The position numbers were made by a program, and so were the translations under genes. A stretch of 64,000 nucleotides of DNA, taken from the NCBI GenBank assembly GCA_020310875.1, contig CM035412.1, positions 136,626,261 to 136,690,260 of the forward strand, read 5' to 3'. Of the stretch, positions 25,401-35,600 are shown piece after piece (the first letter of the stretch is position 1; each line of letters starts with the position of its first letter). Source of the stretch: Ceratopteris richardii (lineage: Eukaryota; Streptophyta; Polypodiopsida; Polypodiales; Pteridaceae). The notes beneath the pieces are model-generated. The model was not told where the DNA came from, did not search any database, and was given only the letters and a program-made list of their open reading frames with translations.

Positions 25401-26679
25401 CTTCCTCCCCTTCAACAGGTGTGACGGGTGCTTGGGAGGTTGTGGCCTGCGTTTGTACATTTTCCGCTTGTTGTGCCTCTTCTGCCTCCAGCTCTACATC
25501 TTGTAATAGTTGTTCGAAGTCTTCATTAGTGAGTTCGTCCAATGGTGCACCACTAGGAAATTCGAGATCCGCTGGGATGGGAGGAAATAGCAAGGTGGAA
25601 CCATCGGTGCTGCGTCTTGGAAGTCGGAGTGTGAATGGTCGGACTCTTCGGGGTGGCGGGGTGACCTCTGGTGTTAGGGTGGCTCCACGTGGCTGAGCAC
25701 ATGGGACTTGGACCGTGCCTCTCATCTTCTTAGAAGGGGGTCCAGTGGATGTCCTGCCTCGAAACTGCTCTACCCGATTCCACATCAGGGCTCGTTGGAT
25801 TGGAATGTCATAAGCCAAACACCTATAAATGATTCTTGTCAGAGCACAGCAACCATATAAAACCTGTTTCCGCGGCCAGCGTTTGTGAGCTAAGTGTATC
25901 TGATCAATTATCCAGTGGGGTAGGTTGATGGTGAGGCTCTGTGTTTCTGCCAGATACAGGCTAAACCAAATCTTCTTGTGCGGCATGGTGAATCTATCCT
26001 GCGCCGGGAAAGCAAAGTGTTGCATGCACATGCGAAGGTGTATGGCAATATTAGGCGTCATGGATACCATGTCCTTGAGCTTGGTGAGACTTCGATTCTT
26101 CATGTAATCCGGTACTAGGGTTTCCTTTTCTGTAGGAATATGCATGCCGCGCATATCCAGAGCTTCTCTCACCAAATTGTTTGATAGTCTAAACCTCTTG
26201 AGCTCATTCCCCTTTGTCAGAGATGGAATCACAAATGAGCTTGCACCTTTTGGGTTCGGATTTGGAGTCAAAGTGTTGATGAGATAATAGCATCGCATGA
26301 AGTCAGGTTTTGGGAGTCGGGCACTGAAATAGGCACTCAATCCGGCTTTTTCCCATATCGGACGTAGACTTTCCGCATTTTGTAACTTCTCAAATTCTCT
26401 TGTAAAGAAATGGTATCTGCCTTGCTTTCCATTGTAGTCCAGCTCTGATTCCCAAAGATACGTTCCTTCCCCCAAGGGTCCTGCTACCTCGGTAAACCAA
26501 TGTGAGGTCTTCCCCACGGGCATGGTGTGGCCACGCGGAGGGTCTGCAATAGGTATGATTTTGACGGCTTGCAATTCTTCTGGTCTTTCAACTGTCTCAG
26601 GCAAAACAGGTAAACTGTCCAAGTCCACCACTTGCGGGTTTGTTTCTGTGTGAGAGCTAGTTCCTGCTGCCTCCGCCAT
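22253..26679 (-). CDS. GyB ORF3: giant third ORF between pol and 3' LTR
   Basis: The function is unknown. The ATG at 26677-26679 (MAEA) is open for 1,154 codons. Loss of one nucleotide near 23312 then moves the frame, and the rest (23305-22253) continues the homology to GyA. Layout from the N-terminus: a conserved domain (about residues 40-330, with SHWF, LPKPD, MCMQHFAFP and YGCCAL), an acidic block (about 430-460) and a proline-rich region (about 590-800). Leucine/glutamine coiled coils (about 820-1010) and a C-terminal conserved domain (about 1120-1390, with DYNAE, WHARIKYLPAC and EEMF) follow. A tail ends with two GTQGLTRQGSQ repeats. There is no signal peptide or membrane span that I can see. 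The reading frame crosses the polypurine tract into the LTR. A structural or envelope-like role is possible. Confidence 0.88.
22401..22414 (-). other. GyB polypurine tract
   Basis: On the minus strand GAGAGAGGGGGGGG directly precedes the LTR start. It is also read as ORF3 codons for R-E-R-G-G-G. Confidence 0.9.
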
Positions 26680-26701
26680 GTTGACAATGTCGCAGCTGCT
26701 T

Positions 26702-26718
26702 CTGTGAGAATATATGAA
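26702..26718 (-). promoter_or_regulatory. Candidate 3' splice acceptor for GyB ORF3
   Basis: The minus strand reads TATATTCTCACAG, with the AG at 26702-26703, 22 nt before the ORF3 ATG. The motif and distance are the same as in GyA (5206 to 5228), although the surrounding non-coding bases differ. Confidence 0.5.
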
Positions 26719-26899
26719 TCAACGTTAACATTGCAATGGACACGAAAATGACATGGTGTCCCTCATTACAATATTAACTTAAAGTTCTGGAGCGGTTAGG
26801 AGTTAATAAGTGCTCGGTGCTGGTGTGTGTAGTTAGGAGTTAGGTAGACCTAAGAACTAAGCGAAACGATGTGATAAGAGTGAAGCGGTTAGTAGGTGG

Positions 26900-29800
26900 T
26901 CATGGATTTACCATAGGGTCAGGGGGTTTGTTACAAGTCTTGGGCTGCCAAATGCAGTGGATGGGTTTTACTCGTGGTTCCGTGGAGATGCTCGAGAGCT
27001 TTCTAGGTGTGTCAGCTTTAACCTGAGGCCTTTTAGGGGCCCATTTACAACTGATTCTGTTCGTGTTCATGTGCCTTGGTGCTGAAGATGAGTGGATGTA
27101 GGCTGTGCGAATGAATAGATCATGCTGTGTAGAGTGTGTTCTAGGTATAGCTATCTGAGCCCGCAAACAAGCCTTAGGCACCCAAATTTGTCTTGATTGT
27201 GGGCTAGCCTTCATCGACCTTTTGGGCACCCAAATAGATTTCACTTTAGCCGAAGAATTTCCGGAAGACCTCTTATTAGTGACGTGTCGATGGTTATTAA
27301 TAAGAGGCTTCGCCCGTTCTGTTGGCGTGGTTGCAACCGGGTGTTCGCCTTTTCGCACCCACACTTGGTTCACTTGTTGGAACATTCTGCTGCGCAGGTT
27401 CTTTTGATGTCCGGTATAGATAGTACTCTGCTTCTTTTGCCTTTGCTCCACCTTTGGTTGTTGCCTCCTTCTGGCCTTTGGAAAAGAAGGGAGTTCCGAT
27501 GCATCCCTGACTTCTTTTTTGCAAATATCATTCTTCTGCAACACAGGGTTTTGAACAAGAACAGCATGGTCATCTTCATGTGCACCCCTGGAGGGACCAG
27601 GAGTCTGTGCCTTTCCTAGTTCCTTGAGTGTTCCTTTATCCAACTCTATTGTAATTCGACTATGATTGACCCATACATGAAGAAGTCCACTTCTTAGGTT
27701 TAAGTTGACTGCTTGGTCATAGATCCAGTCTTGACCCAGGACAAGAGGTTCAGTGAGATCCTCATCTTGACACACTAGTGCTTTAACTGTCATTGCCTCA
27801 CCATGAATGTAGAGGGGAAGTTCCACCTCGCCCATGCAAGGGGTTTCCACGCCTCCCAATCCTATGAGATATGCTTCCACAGGATTGACAGTTAACTGTA
27901 ACTCTTGACAGTGAGACACTCTAACAGCACTAGTGGCGGCACCTGAGTCAATCAAGGCTTTTACAGTCCTTGCAGTCTTTTCTTGTCCTATTTCTAGGGT
28001 TACGAAAGGACGTCTATCAATTATCCTATGCGAGCTTGTTCCTGCGACTTCACACATTGCCATATGATATCCTTGGTCTGCATAGTCATCTGTCCTAGGC
28101 TGCTCTCTACCTTGCCTTCGTAATTTCATCCTTCTGATGCGTTCTAAAGCTTCAGCTTGAGCTTCTTCTCGAACTCGCTTTTCTTCCTCTTTGCGTTTCT
28201 TAGCAGTGTTGAGTCGACTGAGCATTTCCTCCGTGAGGGGTTCCTGATACAACTTGACTCTGCAACCGCTAATATAGTTTGGGAGAACATTACCCTCTAA
28301 CGTGGCTAGTTGTACTGCTCCGCTCGTGGAGATCCTATTGATGATCATAGGTCCGTAGCCTCTCTTTTCTAGCTTCCTCGCGTGTTGTTTTAGTGTATAG
28401 ACTAAAACTAAATCTCCTGCTTTCAAGCCCTTATCCTTCACATGGGCATCAAAATATGCCTTCTGTCTCTTCTTGGCTGCATATATGCCTGCAGCAGCTC
28501 TCAGTCTTGTTTCCCCTAATCGTTCAAGGTCAAAAATTCTAGAGGAGAGCTCATGACCTGTCCATTCGTGCTCTTGTGCTACTCTCAATGTAGGAATCAG
28601 GAAGTCCAAGGGTAGCACAGCGTTTTGGCCAAATACCATCTGAAAGGGGGTGGCTTGGAGTACCGTTTTGTAGGCAACTCGATATGCCCAAACAGCATGG
28701 TGTAGCTGTTTGTCCCAATCAGAGCGTTTAGTGTTCACTAATTTGGTCAGTACATTGCATAAGATCTTATTAGTGCTCTCAGCTTGTCCATTAGCTTGAG
28801 GGTGATAAGGGGCAGACTTCTTGTGTATCACCAAGAATTCTTGGAGTAGATTTTCAATCACTTCATTCAAGAAATGAGTGCCTCTATCACTTACAAGCTC
28901 TATAGGTAGCCCGTATCTCGTGAATACATTCTCAAACAAGAATTTGGCCGTTGTTTGAGCATCGTTCTTTGTCGTAGCTTTTACCTCTACCCACTTGGTG
29001 AGATAATCTGTTGCAACAATGATGTATTCCGCATGAGAACCCTTAGCTGGGGGATTAATAGGTCCTACAAAGTCTATTCCCCACTTAGAGAATGCACGTC
29101 CACCCATCATAGGTTTCAGTGGCATCTCATCTTTGCGTATAGGATACTGAGTCCTCTGACAGACATCACACCGTTTCACATAGGTATGTGCATCCATGTG
29201 AAGGGTAGGCCACCAAAAGCCCGCAAACAATATCGCCTTGATCACCCGATCTGGTCCAAAGTGTCCTCCTGCTACACCTTGGTGAGCAGTTTCTAAGATC
29301 TTAAGATATTCACTCTCATGGACACACAGTCTCAGGTAACCATCCTTACCGCGTTTGTATAGATTATCACCAACAAGTGAATAATCCTGGGCTTCTTGTT
29401 CCAAACTCCTTTTTCTAGCTAGAGTCATGTCTGGAGGGAATGTGTTTGTCCTCAAGAATGATACTAGGGGTTCACTCCAATCTGGCGCAATGGATACTTG
29501 ATAGAGAGTGGCATGTTCCACAGGTGGTTTATTGCAACAGATTGGGCATTCCTTGCACAACTTTTGGACGTCCGCTTCCATAGTTGGCCAATGCACGCCG
29601 AATCTCTTTAGAGTCTGCAACGTTCGTTGCTTTGAATGGTGTTGCTCTAGTGCACCTACATGTGCTAGTTGCAACCATTTAGCGTACTCATCCTCTTCTA
29701 CGCAACAAGCCAAGATCCCTTGATCTGTGTGCCTGTACATGCTTCCTGCCATGATGTGATATTTTTGGGCTTTTACTATCTCTCTATTCCGTGTGTTCAC

Positions 29801-32605
29801 CACTGGATGATTAGGCCCGTATGTCAATACTGGTACTATTGGCTTGGCCCACTGCGGCACCACTTCCAAATTGAACAAGTAAGCATCGGGAAGGTCATCT
29901 GACACTCCTTGTGGGGCTTCTCCCGATGTGAGCCTAGAGAGATGATCTGCTCTCAAGTGGGTTCTACCTTTTCTTACCACAACCTCAAAGTCATATTCCA
30001 TTAGCAAGAGAAACCATCTTACTAATCTACCTGTATTGCATGGTTTGTTTACTAAGTACAACAATGCCTGATGGTCCGTAAAAAATTTAAACTTATTTGC
30101 AAGCAAATAATGTCTAAACTTTTTAACCGCATATACCATACCTAATCCTTCGCGCTCTGTAGTGGTGTAATTCCGTTCAGCCGCATTCAATTGTCTACTG
30201 GCATAGGCAATTGGAAGATCCATATTACCTTCACCAGTAGGTTGTGCAAGCACACATCCAATCGCATAATTGGATGCATCCACATGAACATGGAATGGCT
30301 TATTCCAATCTGGTGTGGTCAAGATTGGTGCTGAACATAATCTACGTTTAAGCTCTTGGAAGGAATCTTCACATTCATCCGTCCACTCAAAGTTTGTCAG
30401 AAGTCCGTACATGGGCTTTGCAATGACAGCATACATGTGTATAAATCGTCGATAATAACCACAATGCCCCATGAAAGCTTGTACTTCCTTGACATTCTTT
30501 GGCCTAGGTAGCTCTGCTATGGCTCTCACTTTTTCTTCATCGGTAGATATGCCATTCTTTGACACTATGTGTCCTAGAATCTTGCCTTGCCTGACCATAA
30601 AAACGCACTTTTCTGGGTTTAGGCAGACTTGATATTCTCTACATTTGTCAAAGATTTGTCTGAGTTCAGGAATATGGGTTTGCCTAACGTTGGAATGAGC
30701 ACAAAGATCATCAACATAGACTTCTAAACTCTTCCTTAGGAACTCCTTAAACACATGGCACATGAGTCTCTGGAAGGTAGCTGGTGCGTTGGTAAGCCCA
30801 AATGGCATTACTCTAAAAGCAAAAATGCCCCATTCTGTGGCAAAGGCTGTCTTATGCTGATCCTCTGGAGCTATGGCTACTTGATTGTAGCCCGAAAATC
30901 CATCAAGGAAGCTGTACACTTCCTTGCCTGCCACTCTTTCTAAGAGATGCTCTGTGATGGGAAGCGGATAGTTATCTCGAATTGTGGCGGCATTAACCTT
31001 TTTCAAGTTAATGCACACACGCAGCTTGCCATTCTTCTTGGGCACCACAACGATGGGGGATACCCATTCGGTGTGCTCAATTTCGTAGATAAATCCAGCT
31101 TCAACCAGTCTATCTATCTCTTCCTTGATCTTAGCAGCGTAATTATCATTATATGTATAAGGCTTTTGCTTAGAGGGTTTAGCATCTGAGGTCATGGGAA
31201 TAGTGTGTGAGCATATGTCTGGGTCGACCCCTTTCAAGTCCTTGTAACTCCAAGCGAATACATCTCTGTATTCTCTTAGCAAGGCAATCAATTCGTGCTC
31301 TTCTTCTTCTGTCAGGTCATGGCCTATATACGTACATCTCTCCTCTCCTTCTTCTATGGCCACTACTATTTTCTTGGTGGTTTCTTTGTTATCATAGGCC
31401 TCTCCTGATTGTGCCTCTCGTTTAGGCATTCTTATCATGACTCTCCTGTCATCTATCTCATACTTCTTAAAATTTTCTGGGACCTCAAACAAAGATTCTT
31501 CCTCTTCTGGTAAGGCTTCTCTCTTCTTTCGTTTCTTTCCTTCTTCCTTAGGGGTCATATGCGTTGCTAATCTTACCTCATTTGTAACCTCTCCATGCCT
31601 CTGGGGTTGAAATTCTATTTCATGGAAGTATTCTTCATCTGATGCAAATGGTGGATCCATAATGATTGACTCTAGATCGGAGTCACTTGCATCCTCAAAT
31701 GCATCAGGGCTAGGTTCGCATTCTTCTAGAACTGCATCTCCCATGATTGGCTCTATGGAGAAGACTGAAATATCATAGCCATCCTCATCACAGTGAGGTG
31801 TCCATTGTTCTTCGTTGATGGCTACGTCCATTGTTGCTAAGATTTCTGCCCAACCGTGAGGTTCAAATTCTTCGTCTGGAAAAACTACAGGTGCATAGGC
31901 TGGGTCTTGGATTGATCTATGGGTTTCTTTCGCACCTACCTCTCTGGCCTTTTCTCTCTTCTCTTCCTCTACTGCTACCTTGCACATCCATAAGTGGGTG
32001 TCTTCATGCATCCATGAGGATCCAGATTCTATGGAATGCACAGATTCTGTGTCATCTTTAGCTCTATGGATGGGATTCCACTGGATAGGAGGGACATCTC
32101 TATGAGAATAATCCTTGAGATTGACTTTGGTCGTAACACCCAAGTGTTGCAAATACAAGGAGTTGGTTCCCCAATCCTGTACTACTTGCAATTGTCGCAT
32201 AAATGGTCTTCCCAAAATCATCTCATAGGCATGATTTTTGCTGAAGTCACATATAGCAAAGCTATGTTCAAACTCGACACCACAAGTGGTGAGAGTTATC
32301 CCTTCTAGCAATCCTAGGGGTCTCTCTATGTGACCATCGGCCATCTGCAATTTCATTCTCGTCGGCCTGAGTGCCGGCTTGCCCCAACGCTTCCAAAGGG
32401 AAGTAGTGGCAATTGCAACTCCTGCACCTGAGTCTAAAATTGCCTTGGTGGTGTACTCTTGGTAGGTGATGGGAAGATAGGTGTTCCCTTCTTCGCCTTC
32501 ACACATATCCCCTATCTTATCCAAGGGAATTTCTGGCACTGTCCTATGGGATCCTACCTGGGAACGAGATTTTGCTATCTCTGGTACTTGTTTGGCTACA
32601 TGTTT
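26900..32605 (-). CDS. pol: GyB pol polyprotein with two retropepsin-like domains
   Basis: It is open from the codon after the gag stop to 26900. Domain positions are numbered from 32539. Protease 1 has DSG at 36 and ILGRPF near 120. RT has YVDD near 606. RNase H starts near 750. The HHCC finger spans about 1087-1127. The integrase has D, D and E present near 1157, 1217 and 1252. A basic linker follows, then protease-like domain 2 with LIDSGA near 1530 and VLGQDW near 1600. The tail carries four W-x-P-K motifs (about 1766, 1783, 1833 and 1864). All catalytic residues I can check are intact. The second protease-like domain after integrase is unusual. There is no chromodomain. Gag is in the same frame upstream, separated only by a TGA. 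Confidence 0.94.
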   Translation of the reverse strand, partial: KHVAKQVPEIAKSRSQVGSHRTVPEIPLDKIGDMCEGEEGNTYLPITYQEYTTKAILDSGAGVAIATTSLWKRWGKPALRPTRMKLQMADGHIERPLGLLEGITLTTCGVEFEHSFAICDFSKNHAYEMILGRPFMRQLQVVQDWGTNSLYLQHLGVTTKVNLKDYSHRDVPPIQWNPIHRAKDDTESVHSIESGSSWMHEDTHLWMCKVAVEEEKREKAREVGAKETHRSIQDPAYAPVVFPDEEFEPHGWAEILATMDVAINEEQWTPHCDEDGYDISVFSIEPIMGDAVLEECEPSPDAFEDASDSDLESIIMDPPFASDEEYFHEIEFQPQRHGEVTNEVRLATHMTPKEEGKKRKKREALPEEEESLFEVPENFKKYEIDDRRVMIRMPKREAQSGEAYDNKETTKKIVVAIEEGEERCTYIGHDLTEEEEHELIALLREYRDVFAWSYKDLKGVDPDICSHTIPMTSDAKPSKQKPYTYNDNYAAKIKEEIDRLVEAGFIYEIEHTEWVSPIVVVPKKNGKLRVCINLKKVNAATIRDNYPLPITEHLLERVAGKEVYSFLDGFSGYNQVAIAPEDQHKTAFATEWGIFAFRVMPFGLTNAPATFQRLMCHVFKEFLRKSLEVYVDDLCAHSNVRQTHIPELRQIFDKCREYQVCLNPEKCVFMVRQGKILGHIVSKNGISTDEEKVRAIAELPRPKNVKEVQAFMGHCGYYRRFIHMYAVIAKPMYGLLTNFEWTDECEDSFQELKRRLCSAPILTTPDWNKPFHVHVDASNYAIGCVLAQPTGEGNMDLPIAYASRQLNAAERNYTTTEREGLGMVYAVKKFRHYLLANKFKFFTDHQALLYLVNKPCNTGRLVRWFLLLMEYDFEVVVRKGRTHLRADHLSRLTSGEAPQGVSDDLPDAYLFNLEVVPQWAKPIVPVLTYGPNHPVVNTRNREIVKAQKYHIMAGSMYRHTDQGILACCVEEDEYAKWLQLAHVGALEQHHSKQRTLQTLKRFGVHWPTMEADVQKLCKECPICCNKPPVEHATLYQVSIAPDWSEPLVSFLRTNTFPPDMTLARKRSLEQEAQDYSLVGDNLYKRGKDGYLRLCVHESEYLKILETAHQGVAGGHFGPDRVIKAILFAGFWWPTLHMDAHTYVKRCDVCQRTQYPIRKDEMPLKPMMGGRAFSKWGIDFVGPINPPAKGSHAEYIIVATDYLTKWVEVKATTKNDAQTTAKFLFENVFTRYGLPIELVSDRGTHFLNEVIENLLQEFLVIHKKSAPYHPQANGQAESTNKILCNVLTKLVNTKRSDWDKQLHHAVWAYRVAYKTVLQATPFQMVFGQNAVLPLDFLIPTLRVAQEHEWTGHELSSRIFDLERLGETRLRAAAGIYAAKKRQKAYFDAHVKDKGLKAGDLVLVYTLKQHARKLEKRGYGPMIINRISTSGAVQLATLEGNVLPNYISGCRVKLYQEPLTEEMLSRLNTAKKRKEEEKRVREEAQAEALERIRRMKLRRQGREQPRTDDYADQGYHMAMCEVAGTSSHRIIDRRPFVTLEIGQEKTARTVKALIDSGAATSAVRVSHCQELQLTVNPVEAYLIGLGGVETPCMGEVELPLYIHGEAMTVKALVCQDEDLTEPLVLGQDWIYDQAVNLNLRSGLLHVWVNHSRITIELDKGTLKELGKAQTPGPSRGAHEDDHAVLVQNPVLQKNDICKKEVRDASELPSFPKARRRQQPKVEQRQKKQSTIYTGHQKNLRSRMFQQVNQVWVRKGEHPVATTPTERAKPLINNHRHVTNKRSSGNSSAKVKSIWVPKRSMKASPQSRQIWVPKACLRAQIAIPRTHSTQHDLFIRTAYIHSSSAPRHMNTNRISCKWAPKRPQVKADTPRKLSSISTEPRVKPIHCIWQPKTCNKPPDPMVNP

Positions 32606-35600
32606 TCATAATTCAGGTCTAACCTTGAGTAGCTCTTCTAACTTGAGATTACACTGCACATTAGTGTTCTTCACTACCTCTGTGTTCCTAGGAATGACTG
32701 AGTCGTCGTTCCTTACCATGACTGTGGGTGCTCTCATACATGTGGACTTTGCTTCCCATGGGCCTGTGAAGTGGGGTAGCTCTTGTATGGAATTCGACTC
32801 AAAGTCTAATCTCTCGTGAGACTGAACACTCTCATGCTCCCCGTAAATAGATGGGATGTCTTGTGGGAATTGGTCGTGTGCATCGTCCACAAGTTCAAAA
32901 GGAGGGGCGACCTCGCTTTCATTATCCCATTTGTCTTCTTGAATCTCTCGTAGGAAGTCTGGTGCAAACCGATTCATAGAAGAAGAAGTGTCTGGCTCCG
33001 TAGAATTGGGCGCATAAGCAACCTGTGAAGGAGGGCTGATTCTATTGTTGATTCTCTCCTCGTTCTCGCAAATGGCTGGAGCACAAGCTTCTTGGGGAGG
33101 ATTACTTATTCTATTACTTTTCCGAACAGGCTCATACGCTCTCTGAGAAGGAATGTAGGTCACCTGTGGAGGTACGTAAGCTTTCGGGGGAGGCTCATGT
33201 GACTGTTGGGGGGGGAGATAAACATCTTGAGGAGGCACATGGGCTTCCTGAAGAGGCTGGCTTATCCGTTCTCTTGCCCTCTCCTTTCGTTGAGGGGCAG
33301 GTTCCTTCTCTGATTGTGCAATCAACTTCTCTATTCTTTCCAGCAGTCCATCAAAGTGTAACTGCGTCTTAGCTGAACTAGAAATGTTAAATAGGCGACT
33401 GGCCTCAAACATGGTCTGAGCCAATTCCACCATTTTGGCACAAATCTTAGTTCGTTCAAGCTCTAGCTCGGCTCTAGGGTAGCACTTTTCATGATCGGTG
33501 ATGGTTGGCCCTTCTTGGATTCTGGCCTGATATGCTTTAAGCATCATATTAAGGTCCTCGGGAGTGGGGTCAGCTAGGACTGATCCTACTCTAGGGGGTG
33601 GTGGGATTTGATGAGGCGGTGGGGAAGGTGGTGGGTCGGATGGAGATGGGAGTGGTGGGGGCGGGGTAATGTGAGAGGGAGTTGGAGCTGTGAGTTCAGT
33701 TATCCTCGCTTTGGTTTCTCTTATGCTTTCTTCAAGTTTGTTTATCTTTTTTGCCCATTGTCTTTTCATTCTTTCTCGACTATCTTTCCATGCTCTAGTT
33801 CTTTTCTTTGTTACGCTCTCGGTTTCACTCGCCTCTGAGTTCTTTTCCTGGTCTACCCCTTGATTCTGCTGCAAGGCTTGAGCACGAGTGACTACCTGCA
33901 CTGGTGCAGTGGAAGTGACACTTCCTGAGGCATCCACAACCAACCCAATCACATTGATAGGAGTGATTTTTGGCATGTTATTGGGGTTCTTTGGGCAATC
34001 TCGGAAGAGATGCTCTTTTCCACAATCTTGGCAAAAGCCTTGGATCGTCACGGACTGATTTTGTGTAGGTGCAGGTAAGGGACAATCACGAATGAAGTGA
34101 TCCCCCTGACATCGGTAGCATGGTCCTCTAGGAAAGGGTGGTCGTACCTGCCTAGGTTGAGGCCTAGGGTTGGGGTTTGCATACATGACGTTCGTGTAAT
34201 CGGACTCCCAACTAGGTTCACTTGGTTCTTCACTATAGTAGGACTCACCATGTTCTGGAGACTGCATGTAGTAAGCTTGGGGACTATCGACATGTGTAGA
34301 ATCAAAGCTATGGTCACTTGGGTCACTTTCCGAGATCAATGGGGTTACTGGTACTATGGCCCTATTCAGGTTTTCTTCTGCAACAGCATACTTCACTGGA
34401 ATCACATTAGCGGGGTTGGGAGGCTGTTGAGCTAGTACCGGTTGGGGTCTCTGTTGAGCTTGATATTGTGGTTGGTAGGTTTGTTGGGGTCTAGCATATT
34501 GTGGTGGTGGATTTTGGTTCTGGTATCGGCCTTGTTGGTAGGGCTGCGGATAGGGTTGCCTAACTGCCTGCTTGTTGTATGGGCAATCTTGTGCGGTGTG
34601 ATTGGTGTATCTCCGTTCTATGGTGCAGTACTGGCTACTAGGGTTTACTTGGGGTTGAGCCATAATAGGGCAGACATTCGCCATGTGGTCGCCACCACAA
34701 GTATAGCATCTTTTCACAGGTGCAAACCTAGGAATTTGTTTGCTAGAGACGCCTAGTTTTTGTGCCACTTTCTCTGCGAGTTCCTCAATTGATGTGGATT
34801 GCGTGGAAGAGTGACTAGAAGCACTATCTGAATCTTTGTAGATTTTGGAAAGCTCTAGTTCCTCTCCTAGGTTATCTTCAATGTCAATGCACATGCGTAC
34901 ACACTCTTCTATAGTCCTAGGGTCCTTCAGATACACATAGGATCTCAATTTCGTACTCAGCAATCCATCAAGGAATAAGGCTACTTGTTTAGCAGATGTG
35001 GGTAGCTCTGAAATAGGGCACCTTTCAAGATATTGTCTAAATCTTCTTCCGGCCAATCTGACAGTCTCTTGGGGGGTCTGTTTGAAGCTGTGAATCAATG
35101 AGGAGGTATTGTGTCTTATGCCGCTTTTAGAGAACTCTACGATAAATGCCTCTAGGAGTTGGTCTATGCTCCTGAACTGACGCTCATCTAATGGCTGAAA
35201 CCATGTAAGTGCTGTGTTCCTAAGGGTTAGACCGAAGGCATTGTACTGCGTGAACAGATCCTCCACTTGTTCAGCTTTCAAGACTTGCTTGAACTCCGCC
35301 ACATGATCATAGGGATCTCCTGTGCCGTCAAAGTAATTCTTCATGGACTTAACTAGCTGGGTGGGTCTCAAAGTTCTTGCGTGCTCTCTAGGCCTCGGCA
35401 GAGGGAATCCATCTACATTTCTTTGGTTCCTGTGGGCTCTATGCATCTCAGGAGGTTCTACCCTATTCGTCTCCGTTCTCGTTCTTTCTCTGCCCTCTGG
35501 GTTGGCAAAACTTACTTCTGGTCTATCTCTACTTCTGTCTCTTTGCGTACCATGAGCTTGGGAAGTTCCAGCCCCAGGGTGACCATAGGATACATTTGAT

